From: Carya illinoinensis
Lineage: Eukaryota > Streptophyta > Magnoliopsida > Fagales > Juglandaceae
Reading direction: 5' to 3'
DNA: 64,000 bases
Assembly (NCBI RefSeq): GCF_018687715.1
Contig: NC_056762.1
Location: forward strand, 31,360,864 to 31,424,863
Shown in pieces: positions 1 through 11,646 of this stretch. Position 1 is the first letter of the stretch, and every line of letters begins with the position of its first letter. The notes under the pieces are model-generated. The model did not search any database, had not been told where the DNA came from, and saw only the letters and a program-made list of their open reading frames with translations. The translations under genes and the position numbers were made by a program.

Positions 1-328
1 ATGAATTTGAATTAAAATATAAATTCTGAATTATAATTAATAAAATGAATGTTAATTACAATACAAATAGTTATAATTATTAACATGCTTGTTAATTACA
101 ATACAAATAGTTATAATTAATAAAATATTTTGAAAGATATAAAACAACTATCTAATTATTTAATAATATAAATACTTAATTAACATATGTTGCATTGTTT
201 GTTTGATACATGTTAAATATTGACATATCTTATATTGTTTGTTTATCAAAATTAGCCTTAGACCCGTTCGAGAGTTATCAATCCGCCTTAATTGAAAGAT
301 TGATAACTCTTGAATTGTCCAGAGTGGA

Positions 329-583
329 CCGTTTGGAATTGTAAGATCATTCTCGCAAACTATCGATCTATATCTGTTATACGTCCAGCATTAAGATTTT
401 GGCAGATTTATCCCTTGTTCTCCGGATATGCAGTTTTGGTGATGTTGTATCAATGATTAACAAGTTGGTGCACACAACCAGACGAGCATATTTGGAGAAC
501 TATGGGGAGATGCTGCCGAAATTTTGTTGGGTGTGACAGATTATAGAGGATAGGTTTGCGACTATGATCTTACAATTCCAAAT
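329..583. repeat. Inverted repeat in CACTA 5' region
   Basis: A 22-bp arm at 329-350 is matched, inverted and with about one mismatch, at 562-583, enclosing about 210 bp. A second, shorter palindrome lies just upstream (gagttatcaatc at 272-283 against gattgataactc at 299-310). Both precede the transposase start. They could fold in the transcript or the DNA; the function is unknown. Confidence 0.75.
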
Positions 584-690
584 GGGATAGGACTAACTAC
601 CCGGTGTAAGGTGGCATACTCCTTGATTGATACATGATACATGCTTGTTTGTTGATGCACACGTGATTGTTTATAATGAAGATAGTCAGC

Positions 691-3600
691 ATGGATAAGA
701 GTTGGATGCGAGTTAGCGATCATTTGGTCAGAATTACAACGTATATGCTAAAAGTGTTAAGAAATTCTTAGACTTTGCATTGGGTACATGTGATAGTGAT
801 GGACGTATTAGATGCCCATGTAAAGAATGCAGGAATTTGCGCTCTCATAAGATAGACTTGGTGAGAGAGCATCTGTTTGTGAAAGGTATTGACAAGGGTT
901 ATACTGATTGGGTCTTACACGGGGAACCATATCCAACTTCATTCGATGCTCCACATGAAGAAGAAGAGATCGATGAAGATGTACAACCAGATGTTGTTGG
1001 AGATGAGTATGATGAGGATATGGAAGAAATGTTAGGTGACATCGGTGCGAGAATGTTTATGAAGGTGGCACGGACACATCAAGTTCAAATGATGGGGGTC
1101 ATAATACTTTTGCACGATTGTGGAATAAGTCACAACGTGAGCTATATCCAGGATGCAGAAGACATAGTAAGTTGTCATTTACCGTAAGACTGCTTCACAT
1201 AAAATCAATGTGCCTATTATCAATTAAGGCTGTCAATATGTTACTCGAGTTGTTTAAGGAGGCACTGCCATCAGATAATACACTTCCTCGTAACTTCTAT
1301 GAAGCAAAAAAATTGAAATGAGGACTTGGATTTGATTACAACGTAATACATGCATATAAGAATGACTGCATATTATTTTGGCAAGAGAATGAGCAGTTGA
1401 ACGAATGTCCCATATGCCACGAATCAAGATGGACATCTGACCAACAAAATGTGCCGCAAAAGGTAGTACGCCACTTTCCATTGACACCTAGATTACAACG
1501 ATTATATATGTCACGTGCAACAGCTGCAGACATGATATGGCACTCATTAGCCAGAGTTAGAAACGATGATATTTTATCACATCCTGCTGACTCCCAGGTG
1601 TGGAAGGAATTTGATAAGGAGCACGCATGGTTTGCAGAAGAACCACGTAATGTGAGACTTGGGGGTTGGCAACAGATGGATTTAATCCGTTTGGGAACAT
1701 GAGTACTAGTCACAGTACTTGGCCAGTCGTACTTATGCCATATAATCTACCACCGTGGAAGTGTATGAAATATCCATATTTCATGATGAGTTTGCTCATT
1801 CCAGGTCCGAGATCACCGGGAAATGATATAGAAATATACTTATAGCCATTGATTGCAGAATTGAAAGATTTGTGGGAGAATGGGGTTGTCACATTTGATT
1901 CATCAACAGGCAAGTCGTTCAAGATGCATGCTGCCGTTTTATGGACAATAAATGATTTTCTAGCTTATGGAACCTTGTTAGGTTGGAGTACTAAGGGGAA
2001 AATGGCATGTCCAACTTGTAACAAACATACTAAATCTGAATGGCTCACTTACGGGAGGAAATTATGTTTCATGGGTCATCGTCGATTTCTACCTGGTGAT
2101 CATAGATGGCGGGAAAATTCACAAATGTTTGATGGTACTGTTGAATGGGGCCAACCTCCACCATATTTGTCTGGTGAAAATTTACTTGCACAATTTGTAA
2201 ATGTTGGTTGTAATGAATTTGGTAAAAAAAAATGAAAGAGAAAACGAGCTACATCTGAGTTGAATTGGACTAAGAAGAGTATATTTTTTGATCTTCCATA
2301 CTGGTCAAAGTTAAAATTACGGCACAGTCTTGATGTTATGCATATTGAAAAAAATATATGCGAATCCGTATTGGGAATATTGATGTCAATTGAAGGAAAA
2401 ACGAAGGATACATTAAACTCAAGGAAGGATTTGAAGCGGTTGGGAATAAGACCGAAAATGCAGTTGCAAGAAAATGGTTCGTCCGTTTACATGCCGATTG
2501 GGTGATATACATTGTCAAGGAATGAAAGGGCTACTTTTTGTGAGTGGATAATGAAAATTAAATTACCGGATGGTTATGCCTCGAATTTGACAAGGTGTGT
2601 GCGAACAAATGACTGGAAAATAACTGGGTTAAAAAGTCATGATTGTCATGTCCTTTTGTAGCGTATCTTGCCTGTTGGTATCCGTGGGTACTTGACTAGA
2701 GACTTGCGCGTAGTTTTGACTGAGTTGGGTTTATTTTTCAAAGACTTATGTGCACGGACATTAAATGTAGAAGCTTTGGATCGAGTGGAACGGAAAATTC
2801 CCATAATATTGTGTAAGCTAGAAAGTATTTACCCACCGTCATTTTTCGATGTCATGGTTCACCTGGCCGTCCATTTGCCACGTGAGGCTCGACTTGCAGG
2901 ACCAATTCAGTATAGATGGATGTATCCCATTGAACGATTTCTTGGGAAGTTGAAACGAATAGTTGGTAACAAGGCTCGCCCAGAAGGATCAATTACAGAA
3001 GCGTATATTGATGATGAGTGGCATACCTTCTGTTCCAAATATTTTCATGGAGTTGACACTAGGTTTGATCGGCCAGAAAGAAACTTTGACGTTGACAGAG
3101 CAAGACAACGAAATGTGTTTTCCGTATTTTTCCAACAAGTATGTCCACTTGGTGCAGTGCGTGGTTATGACTTATGTGGAAGAGAGTTTGAGAAAGCTCA
3201 GTGGTACGTGCTGAACAATTGCCCTAAGATAGAGATTTACTTGAAGTAAGTATTAATCTTTTCTTAATTTAGTATTCGCTCATTTACTTTTGCAAAATTC
3301 TAAGAATATAAAATACATGTGATAATCATCAATTTCAGTGATCATATTAACATGCTCAAGGAACTAGGAGTAAATGATATAGACTAGAAACATGAAGAGG
3401 AGTTTCCGAGATGGTTTGAACAACGGGTAATGACGTTACATATGCGACACTCATTCAATACAAATAGAAAATATTGATTTTTTATTTATTGATATAATAG
3501 AAGCTTTACTTAATATGTAGGTTGTACAAATGCATGCCAATAATCCAAACGATATATCAGATGAACTGTATGCATTAGCGCGTGGCCCATCGAGACGGGC

Positions 3601-4246
3601 TACAAGATATTCTGCATATATTTCTCGTGGTAGTAGGATTCACACAATAGATCGAGATCATTATAGAAAAACACAAAATAGTGGTGTCCTAGTTGAGGGA
3701 AGTCATGATGGAGAAAATATTGATTTCTATGGAGTGATTGTTGATATAATTGGAATGAAATATTTGGGGGAGCTTGCAGTGTATCTGTTTAAGTGTGATT
3801 GGTGGGATTTAAGCAATCCTCGAACTGGAGTCCGTGATGATGAATATTTCTTGAGTATTAATACATCAAGAAAATGGTACGAGGATGATCCATTTATTTT
3901 AGGTTCTCAAGCATCTCAAGTATTCTACTTAGATGACCCGAAATTAGGAAATCAATGGTGAGTAGTACAAAAATATGCTCCAAGAAATATATATGATGTT
4001 ATCCCTCAGGCAGAAGGGCGAGATGAAGAAGAAGATGATGCCTCTACTCAAGAAGCATACCAAGAGAGTCAGCACGTCTTTAATTTGTTTGTGGATTTGA
4101 GCCAGTATGAGATGATTCCATTGAATAGAGAAGATATTGAGGCTGAAATTGTTGATGCGACACTTGAGCAAAATGTTGATTCATCTGAAGTATCTACAGA
4201 AGATGAGACTGATTTGTCAAATAATACTGATACAGATAGTGATTGA
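691..4246 (+). pseudogene. CACTA TNP2-type transposase (broken)
   Basis: This is the main transposase of the CACTA element. The likely start is the ATG at 691 (MDKSWM, the usual opening of this family); a one-base deletion near 733 shifts the frame into FLDFALGTCDSDGRIRCPCK, the zinc-binding transposase-associated domain (CPCKEC). Further blocks follow: NECPICHESRW near 1400, the TNP2 core (ACPTCNKHT near 2010; HSLDVMHIEKN near 2330), the DUF4218-like region at 2668-3249 (PIQYRWMYPIERFLGKLK) and the DUF4216-like region near 3700-3990 (YLFKCDWWDL). Two introns fit GT-AG rules: 3246-3338 and 3427-3520. In-frame stops occur at several points, including TGA at 3959-3961 where the family has Arg. 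The acidic tail ends at TGA 4244-4246. Family assignment is firm; function is lost. Confidence 0.9.
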
Positions 4247-4320
4247 CGAATTATGTTTTCACATTACGTGATGATGAGCACTATTTTACTTAATGAATAT
4301 TGTATCAATTTTTTGAAATT

Positions 4321-5830
4321 ATGCCTCCGAAGAGAAAGGAAATTCGCAATCCATCTCCACCTGTTCCTAGCTCTCCTTCAGACTCACCATTAGAGATTGA
4401 CTCTACAGAACAAGTTAAAACTCTAATAGTCATAAAAGTTATTAATTAAGATTATAATAGAAAATTGATTATAATGTTATATATCGTGATGACTTCACAG
4501 TACAATCTCGTCAAGATCGAGGCACTACGAGAGGCGTGACGTTGAAAAAATATCGTAAGGTGGGTAAGATCAAAGTTAACATTCTTGATGAACATACCGG
4601 AGGCGAAGGACAACTAGCAGCTTGGCTTGCATCGCATGTGGGTGCTCTTACACGAACTTATGCACCTTTGGCAACAAGTTCATGGAAGAAAGTCCCCCAA
4701 GATGTTAAGGACCTTATCAATAAGCGTTATTTGGTAATGTTTAATAAATGAAATTTAATTGGACTTATGATTTTATTTTACTTTAAAGTTAGAATATTAT
4801 AAATGATAATATATTTGTCTAAATTTTTTTCTGTAAGGATGATTTCGAATTAAATTTTGGTCGGAGAGAGGAGCGTAAAACTGTGGAAGAGCTTATGAGT
4901 AATGCATTCCACAAGTATAAGGCGAGGTGTCATGAGCATTATAATAACTTTGAGAATAGTGAAGAAGCACGCCAACATCTTTTTCAAGATGTGCAACCTT
5001 CTGATTGGAAAAAACTTTGTGACATGTTTGAGAATCCATCATATTAGGTATAATTAATTTAATTATTTTAGTCATCATATTTTTAATTTCGCTTTCTAAT
5101 ATTTTCAATTCTTATGTAGGAGCGAAGTTCTATAAACAAAAAAAAATAGATCAAAATTGAAGATTACTCATCATGCAGGCTCAAGATCTTTCCACCGCCT
5201 CTCTAAGAAATTGGTATTGCTATTCTTTTATTTGTATATAGTTAACTGAATATATGAATCATAATGACTTTATATCTTAACAAATCTTTATTATAGCAAG
5301 ATTCAGATGCCAATTATGATCTGACAAAATTATATGCTGCATCACATACTAATCGTAATGGAGAGTGGAGTCATCCTGATGCCCGTGAAAATTATGTAAG
5401 TATTATAATTTGTTTTAAATAAATATATTTGAATATTTATGATGATATTAACTCTTTATCTTATGTGTATGATAAAATGGTTGCCCTGCGTGCTGAATCT
5501 GCGTCAGATCAAAATTCCTCAAATAATGGTGTTGAGATTTTTACACAAGTTCTGGGTGAACGTTCAGGATATTTGAGGGGTTTGGGTCGCTGTGTAAAAC
5601 CTTCTCCCTCTTCCTCTTCTTCCGGGTCTGCCTCTATAGCGCAAGAGAATGCGAATCGCAGAATTGAAGAATTGGTTGCAAAACAACAAGAGTTAGAGGC
5701 TCAATTGGCGAGACAAGGAGACATGGAGATACGCTTCAAACAACATGAAGAAGAACAAGCAGAGTTCAGGAGAGATATGCAACTCCAAATGCAACAGCTT
5801 ATGCAACAGTACAGGCCTCCAACCAACTGA
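4321..5830 (+). pseudogene. CACTA TNPA/PTTA-type accessory protein
   Basis: This is the second gene of the element, 74 bp after the transposase. TNPA-type proteins bind the subterminal repeats and help transposition. The start is ATG 4321 (MPPKRKEIRN, a basic N-terminus). Coding blocks separated by AT-rich, intron-like DNA read: 4536-4745 (HTGGEGQLAAWLASHVG, then SWKKVPQDVKDLI), 4838-5046 (a block with KKLCDMFENPS, ending in a stop), 5300-5396 (HTNRNGEWSHPDARENY) and 5429-5830 (EIFTQVLGERSGYLRGLG, a Ser run, then a Gln/Glu-rich coiled coil ending in QQYRPPTN). The order and motifs fit the plant transposase PTTA/En/Spm family (PF03004). Whether the splice sites still work is unclear, so I call it a likely pseudogene. 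Confidence 0.8.
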
Positions 5831-6029
5831 TGGTTTTTTACGTCTAGCTTATGACATTATCTAATTACGTATGAACAATGCTAGTCTCATAGTTATTTAT
5901 TTCTTCGTACTTATTATAAAACTTTTGTGAGTAATTAAACAATTCCTAATTTATGTTTTTCAAATAATATGGATGTCTATTTAGTTTTTTTTTTTTTTTT
6001 TTTATAATTATTGGTTTTAATAAAAATAA

Positions 6030-6410
6030 TATCCGTTCGAACGACCGTGTCACGTTCGAACATTAATGGGCATGCCGTTCAAACGATATTGTACCGTTCA
6101 AACATTAATGAGCAAACCGTTCGAACGATACCAGATGCTCAAGAAAACGTTCAAACGCAGGTCATTACCATAGCGTTTGAACATTGATCAGCACCGTTCG
6201 ATCTCTTCTACCGTTCGATCGATTCCTTTAACGTTCAAACGTAATTCTATTGATCGTTTGAACGTATCTTGATAACCATTCAAAAGAAACATTAACATTC
6301 GAACGGTAGATGAGAAGTATTCGAACACCATTCTGGAATGAATTTTAATTGTGACAAAAAATTTCATCGTTCAAACGGTATCGAACGGTCAATTTCAAAA
6401 CCGTTCCAAA
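6030..6410. repeat. CACTA subterminal motif array (CGTTCGAACG type)
   Basis: About 16 copies or variants of the decamer CGTTC(G/A)AACG occur in 380 bp, in both orientations, because the consensus is its own reverse complement. Clear copies start near 6034, 6051, 6079, 6096, 6118, 6146, 6171, 6231, 6255, 6297 and 6369. In En/Spm elements, subterminal motif arrays of this kind are the binding sites of the TNPA protein; that this array plays the same role is inference from position and density. Confidence 0.85.
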
Positions 6411-6417
6411 AGATATA

Positions 6418-6580
6418 TTTTGGGACAAAATTGTGATTTTTGTCCCAATATATCTTATGGGACAGTGATGTTGGGACGACCTTGGGATGAAATTTTTTCA
6501 TCCTAAAAAATATTTCGGAACGAAATCTATATATTTTGGGACGAAAATTTTCATCCCAAAAAATGTTTTTTGTTGTAGTG
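6418..6580. repeat. CACTA right terminal region with nested hairpins
   Basis: The last 160 bp hold several copies of a TTGGGACAAAA / TTTTGTCCCAA type motif in opposite orientations (6420-6450, 6466-6480, 6536-6562) and end in the CACTA terminus at 6580. The hairpin-forming inner motifs differ from the CGTTCGAACG array further in. Confidence 0.7.
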
Positions 6581-6646
6581 TATGCTGTAATATTTAATCT
6601 GGTGCAGCTGTGAGCATCGAAGATGAATTTGTATCCTTTATTCTCA
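6581..6646 (-). repeat. 3' LTR fragment of Copia 1
   Basis: This aligns with 11293-11358 with one mismatch (ctgg against ttgg). It begins exactly where the CACTA terminus ends. Confidence 0.93.
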
Positions 6647-9500
6647 ATATCCCCCCGCAAGATGGAGAGTAAATGTTGATTACTCCCATCTTGAGTAGTA
6701 GCCGATTGAAATTGGGAGAGTGCAGCGGTTTGGTGAGTAAGTCTGCAAGTTGAGCCGAGGATGCAACATGCGCAGTGACCACTTGACCAGCGAGTATTTT
6801 ATCACGAACTAGATGGCAGTCTAGTTCAATATGTTTTGTTCGCTCGTGGAACACGGGATTTGCTGCTATGTGAAGTGCTGCAATGTTGTCACAATATAGA
6901 GTTGCGGGCAGGGAAATGTCAATGTGAAAATCATGCAGCAAGTAGCGAAGCCAAGAGAGTTCACATACGACGAATGCCATGGCTCGATACTCGGATTCAG
7001 CAGAGGAACGTGATATGGTATTCTGTTTCTTGGATTTCTAGGACACAAGAGAGTTGCGAATAAAGACACAAAACCCTGTAGTGGAGCGCTGTGTATCTGG
7101 ACAGTTTTCCCAATTGGCATCTGAATAAGCTAGAAGTCGAAGTTGGGAAGAAGCTGGAAAAAAAGGCCCTGTCCTGGGGTGCCTTTGACATATTTGAGCA
7201 CTTTGATGATGGCATTGTAATGTGGCATCCTTGGAGTTTCCATAAACTGACTAAGGAGATGAATGCTATAGCTCAGATCGGGTCTTGTGTTAGTGAGGTA
7301 CAACAACTTGCCTACTAACTTGCGATACAAAGTTGGGTCATGAAATGGTTCACCATCATCTTTGCTGAGCTTGATATTGGGTTTCATGGGAAGAGGTGAT
7401 GGTTTGGCAGCCAATAAGCCAGTTTCAGACAGAATATCCACTGCATATTTGCATTGACAGAGTTGAATCACATGCTGTGATCTTGCAATTTCCATGCCAA
7501 GGAAATACTTGAGTGTGCCGAGTGTCTTGATTTTGAATTTTGCTGCCAGAAAATGCTTTACAGCCTCACAGGATGGAACATCAGAACTCATTATGATGAT
7601 GTCGTCAACGTACACGAGAAGTGCAACAAAGGAAGTGAGGTTTTGTTTGGTGAACAAACTGTAGTCTGATTTGGACTGTATAAAACCAAACTCGGCAATA
7701 GTGGAAGTGAGCTTTGTATTCCATTGTCTGGACGCTTGCCGCAAGCCATATAAACTTTTGTGGAGATGACAAACTTTGCTGGTTGTAGCTGCTGGATGAC
7801 CTGGTGGAGGTTTCATATATATTTCTTCATCAAGTTCGCCATTCAAGAAGGTGTTGTTGACATCAAGTTGTTGGAGATCCCAGCCTTTTATAGCTGCAAC
7901 AGCAAGCATGCAGCGTATGGATGTCAGTTTTGCAACCGGTGAGAAGGTGTCATGGAAATCGACCCCTTCGAGTTGGGTGAAACCTTTTGCAACTAAACGG
8001 GCCTTAGCTCTTTCAAGTGTGCCATCGGCATGAAATTTAAGCTTGTATATCCACTTGCAAGCAATAGGCTTCTTGCCGAGAGGAAGATCAACAATAGACC
8101 AGGTCTCATTAAGCTCGAGAGCAGCGAGCTCTTGTTCCATTGCTTTGCACCAAATAGGAAGTTTTGCAGCTTGGGAATAAGTGGATGGTTCAGCATTGAG
8201 AGAGAGGGAAGTGGTGAATGCCTTAAAGTTCGGAGAAAGAGAATCATAAGATAAGAAAGAAGAAAGGGGATAAGAGACAACCTTACCAGTGGTTGGATTA
8301 TCATCAGGAGCTTGCATCGTGGACAAGGATTGGTTGGAAGCTATGACTTGATGGCAATGAAAGTCTTGGAGATAGGTAGGTGGTTTTCGGGGTCTATTGG
8401 ATCTGCGGAGCGGTGGTGTAGGTTGGGTGGGAAGGGAAGTGATAATGGGAGGGGAAGTGATAATGGGAGAATGATTGACATTGTCAAGAGGTGGAGGAGG
8501 AGGTTCGGGAACAAAATCTGGTGCAGGAGTGAGCATCTGAGATGGAGTAGTGAGGATGTGATCAGATGACATAGGTTGAGCTGTTTGAGATGCAGATGGA
8601 AGATTAGTGATTTGTTTGAAAGGAAATGAGTTTTCATGGAAAATTACATCACGTGAGAGGAAGATTTGTTTGGTGTGAATGTCAAGAAGTTTATATCCCT
8701 TGACTCCAAAAAGGTAACCAATGAAGATGCAAGGACGTGCTCTAGGCTCAAATTTGGTTCGGGTGTGGGCTAGTGTAGATGCATAGCATAGACAGCCGAA
8801 GACTTTTAGCTGTGTATAAGCTGGTTTTTGATTGTATAGAAGTTCAAAAGGAGATTTGTACTGAAAAAGTGAAGAGGGGGTTCGGTTAATGAGATATACT
8901 GCTGTGGTGATGAGTTCAGGCCAGTATTGCATGGGAAGTCTCGATTGGAATTTGAGTGCACGGGCAACATTTAAGATATGCTGATGTTTTCGTTCAGCTA
9001 AGGCATTTTGTTGAGGTGTGGCTACGCATGTGAGTTGATGCAAAGTACCTTTGGATTGATAAAAAAATGGCATTTGGAATTCGGCTCCGTTATCAGATCG
9101 GATGATTTTAATGCATGTGTCAAATTGGGTTTGGACAAGGAGAAAAAAATTCTGAAGTGATAGTCTTGCTTCAAATTTAGATTTTAACAAGTATATCCAA
9201 GTACAATGAGTGAATTGGTCTACAATGGTAAGGAAATATTTGGTGCCATCATAAGCAGTAGTTTGATTTGGTCCCCATATGTCTACCGAAACCAATTCAA
9301 AAGGTTTGAATACTTTAGATTCGGATTGAGGAAATGGTAAACGATGATGTTTGGCTAATGGACAAATTTCACAGATATGTTTGTGATCGAAATGTTGCTT
9401 TGAATTAATTTGAGAAATGTCATTCAATACAAATTTATTCATGGAGCTATGTCCAAGCCTATAGTGCCATAAGGTAAATGTATCAAACTTGGGGTTGTGA
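6600..9500 (-). pseudogene. Copia 1 pol: integrase, reverse transcriptase, RNase H
   Basis: From 9500 downwards on the minus strand: the GAG-pre-integrase zinc finger (ICEICPLAKHHR), the integrase core (VSVDIWGP, then IRSDNGAEF and the Glu after NALAERKH), a Pro-rich linker, the RT domain (CKWIYKLK ... VYVDDIIIMSS) and, after a frame break near 7130, RNase H remnants (LYCDNIAALHIAANPVFHERTKHIEL) ending in LADLLTKPL. The longest intact piece is 770 codons (7130-9442). The frame breaks near 9490 and between 7130 and 6980 separate it from its ends. The RT active site YVDD is preserved. It copies element RNA and inserts the cDNA when functional; here it is not expected to work. Confidence 0.9.
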
Positions 9501-11095
9501 TGGAAGAACGTAAGATAGGGGCAGAAACAGATTGTAAGGCCGTGGTGTGATGTTGAGGAAGCTGGAGATGATATAAGCCATTAAGTACCGTTCCCAGTCC
9601 AATCGTCCTCCAAGATGAAAGGTCCTGAATGAAACAAGATGTAGATGTGAATATTAGGCAACAATTCAAGTGAGTGGATAAAGCCTTGGCAGAAATAAGA
9701 TTGAAAGAAAAATCTGGAACACATAAGGCATTTTTGAGAATTAGGCAAGCTAAGAGATAGACATCACCAACATGGGTGGCTACCGTGTTGTGACCATTAG
9801 AAAGCTTGATAGTGTGGTGAACAGCTGTGATGTTATGAGTGAAGAGATGAGGATTACAGATCATATGATCTGTGGCACCCGTGTCAAGTATCCATGAAGT
9901 GTTGAGGTGAGTGACTTTGTGGTGTGTGTTAATGGAGTTGGAATAAGAAATACCAGACATGGGAAGCATGTTAGAGTCAAGAGAGCTAGCTTGCACATTG
10001 TTCACAGCTGTTGAGGATTTAAAGGAAGTTTGGTTGAGCAAAGCAAGGAGGTGGCTGTACTGTTCTTGAGTAATAGGCGATCCATTGATGATCTGGTCGT
10101 GCTCGAGCGAAGCTTGACTTGCTGAAGATTTGTATCTGAGATTGGCTTTGTCTCCAGATGGGAATCCGTGAAGCTTATAGCATTTTTCTTTAGTATGTCC
10201 TGGGATGCAGCAATGAGCACAGACCGGTAGATTGGGATTTGCTTTAGAACACCGCTGGAGAGAGTGACCTTGAATGTTACAATGGGAATAGAATAATCGT
10301 TCCTTTCGTGAAGATTGGCGTTGGTCAGGAACTCTAGCAACCATGGCAAGAGGTGTCGGAATGGCATGTAGCTGTCTTCGGCGTTCCTCTTGTTGAACCA
10401 GAGAAGTGACTCAATTCAACGAAGGCAAGGGGTCTTGAAGTAAGATCTGAGCACGAATAGAATCGTAAGAGTCACTTAATCCCATTAAAAATTGCATTAC
10501 CTTGTGTCGATGAGTGTTGTCCAGCAAGGTTTTGAGAGAACCACAGGTACACGAAGGTGCTGGTTCGTTCATAGACTTCCAGCTCGTCCCAAAGGCATTT
10601 AAGTTTGTTGTAGTACTGGCTCACTGAATCGGTGTCTTGAATCAGTGATGAGATTGATTTGGTTAATTGAAAAATGTGATGAGCATTTTGGATGGAAAAG
10701 CTGTCACGAAGGTCTTTCCAAACATTGGCGGCGGTGTCTGCATATGCAATGCTTGACTGAAGGTCTGAACTAACAGAGTGTTGGAGCCAGGCGAGGATCA
10801 TGTCATTGCAGCGTTCCCATGGGGCAAGAAGAGGATCAGAAGCAGTTGTGGGCTTGGGGATTGAGCCATCGAGAAAGCCTAGTTTATTTTTGATGTTGAG
10901 AGCACGTCTCATGGTGCGAGCCCAGCTCACATAGTTTTCTGTAGTTAACAGATCTGGAACAAGGGGAGAAGAGGCTCCTTCGCCGGGTTGAATATAGTAT
11001 GGACTAGCGGGATGGTGGGGGTTGGTCGCAGGATTGGAAGCCATATCTGGTGCGGGTTCAGGTTCAGAATCGGAATGAGGAGGGGTTTCACTCAT
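9439..11095 (-). pseudogene. Copia 1 gag and protease
   Basis: The gag start ATG is at 11095, 2 bp from the PBS. The N-terminal gag reads ENYVSWARTMRRAL and continues to a frame break near 10472. A second piece (10344-9439) has a CCHC-like knuckle pair (CAHCCIPGHTKEKC) and the aspartic protease motif WILDTGATDHM. Typical Copia gag-PR order; broken by at least two frameshifts. Confidence 0.88.
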
Positions 11096-11096
11096 T

Positions 11097-11108
11097 GCTC
11101 TGGTACCA
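11097..11108 (-). promoter_or_regulatory. Copia 1 primer binding site
   Basis: Minus-strand TGGTACCAGAGC resembles the common plant initiator Met-tRNA primer site TGGTATCAGAGC with one mismatch and lies 3 bp inside the 5' LTR. Confidence 0.8.
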
Positions 11109-11111
11109 TAT

Positions 11112-11358
11112 TGAGTATGGCACAGATGAGGTAGAAAACAGAGGATACGAAGGTTGAAGAAAAGTTCATTTCATTCATGTACCTTCCATTTTACAAGGTA
11201 ATCAGTCACTTATATATCACATTTACAAAGGAATAAAATAAATGAAATAATGCATGCTAATTCCAGCTCACGTAACAAACTATAACAGAATGTATGCTGT
11301 AATATTTAATTTGGTGCAGCTGTGAGCATCGAAGATGAATTTGTATCCTTTATTCTCA
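11112..11358 (-). repeat. 5' LTR of Copia 1
   Basis: A 247-bp LTR running from tgag to ctca, so canonical TG...CA ends in element sense. Its outer 66 bp match 6581-6646. The target duplication cannot be checked because its partner is outside the window. Confidence 0.88.
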
Positions 11359-11646
11359 ATAAAAATAGAGGAACACGTTGCTACCAACAACATTATATAT
11401 CCTAGACTATTTGAGACGGATATATCATGTATAATTTTGCATGTAAAATAATCTTAATGAATGACAAATTAATATTACTAATTGCTGCTCATACGACAAT
11501 TTTTTATTTATTCATAATTTATAATCTCTATTACAAAGACTCGGTGGATCGAGGGAATATTACACACTAGTACTAGCTCTTATTGTTAATAATAATAATA
11601 TTCGCCGTCCTCATGATCAAACACTAGTACGTACATACGTACTTGA

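Larger units (their letters stand above)
1..6580 (+). mobile_element. CACTA (En/Spm) transposon, 3' part; 5' end outside window
   Basis: The right terminus is seen directly: 6571-6580 reads tgttgtagtg, the reverse complement of the CACTACAACA end typical of CACTA elements. Inside it lie a TNP2-type transposase gene, a TNPA/PTTA-type gene and a dense subterminal motif array, in the usual order. The left terminus is not in the window, so the element is longer than 6.58 kb. The next bases (6581 on) are the interior of a Copia LTR, so this element jumped into that LTR; the 3-bp target duplication would be TAT (6581-6583), but its partner is off-window. The genes carry frameshifts and stops, so this copy is probably not autonomous now. 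Confidence 0.93.
6581..11358 (-). mobile_element. Copia LTR retrotransposon 1, 3' LTR split by CACTA
   Basis: A minus-strand Copia element. The 5' LTR is 11112-11358, the PBS 11097-11108, followed by gag, protease, integrase, RT and RNase H in Copia order. The polypurine tract (reverse of ccccccgcaagatggagag) is next to 6646. Only the terminal 66 bp of the 3' LTR remain here (6581-6646); the other 181 bp lie beyond the CACTA element, outside the window. The single LTR difference in the 66 bp compared is too little to date it. Several frameshifts make it non-autonomous. Confidence 0.92.

Noticed and set aside
8312..8569. Gly/Arg-rich plus-strand ORF
   Set aside because: Complement of the Pro-rich linker of Copia 1 pol.
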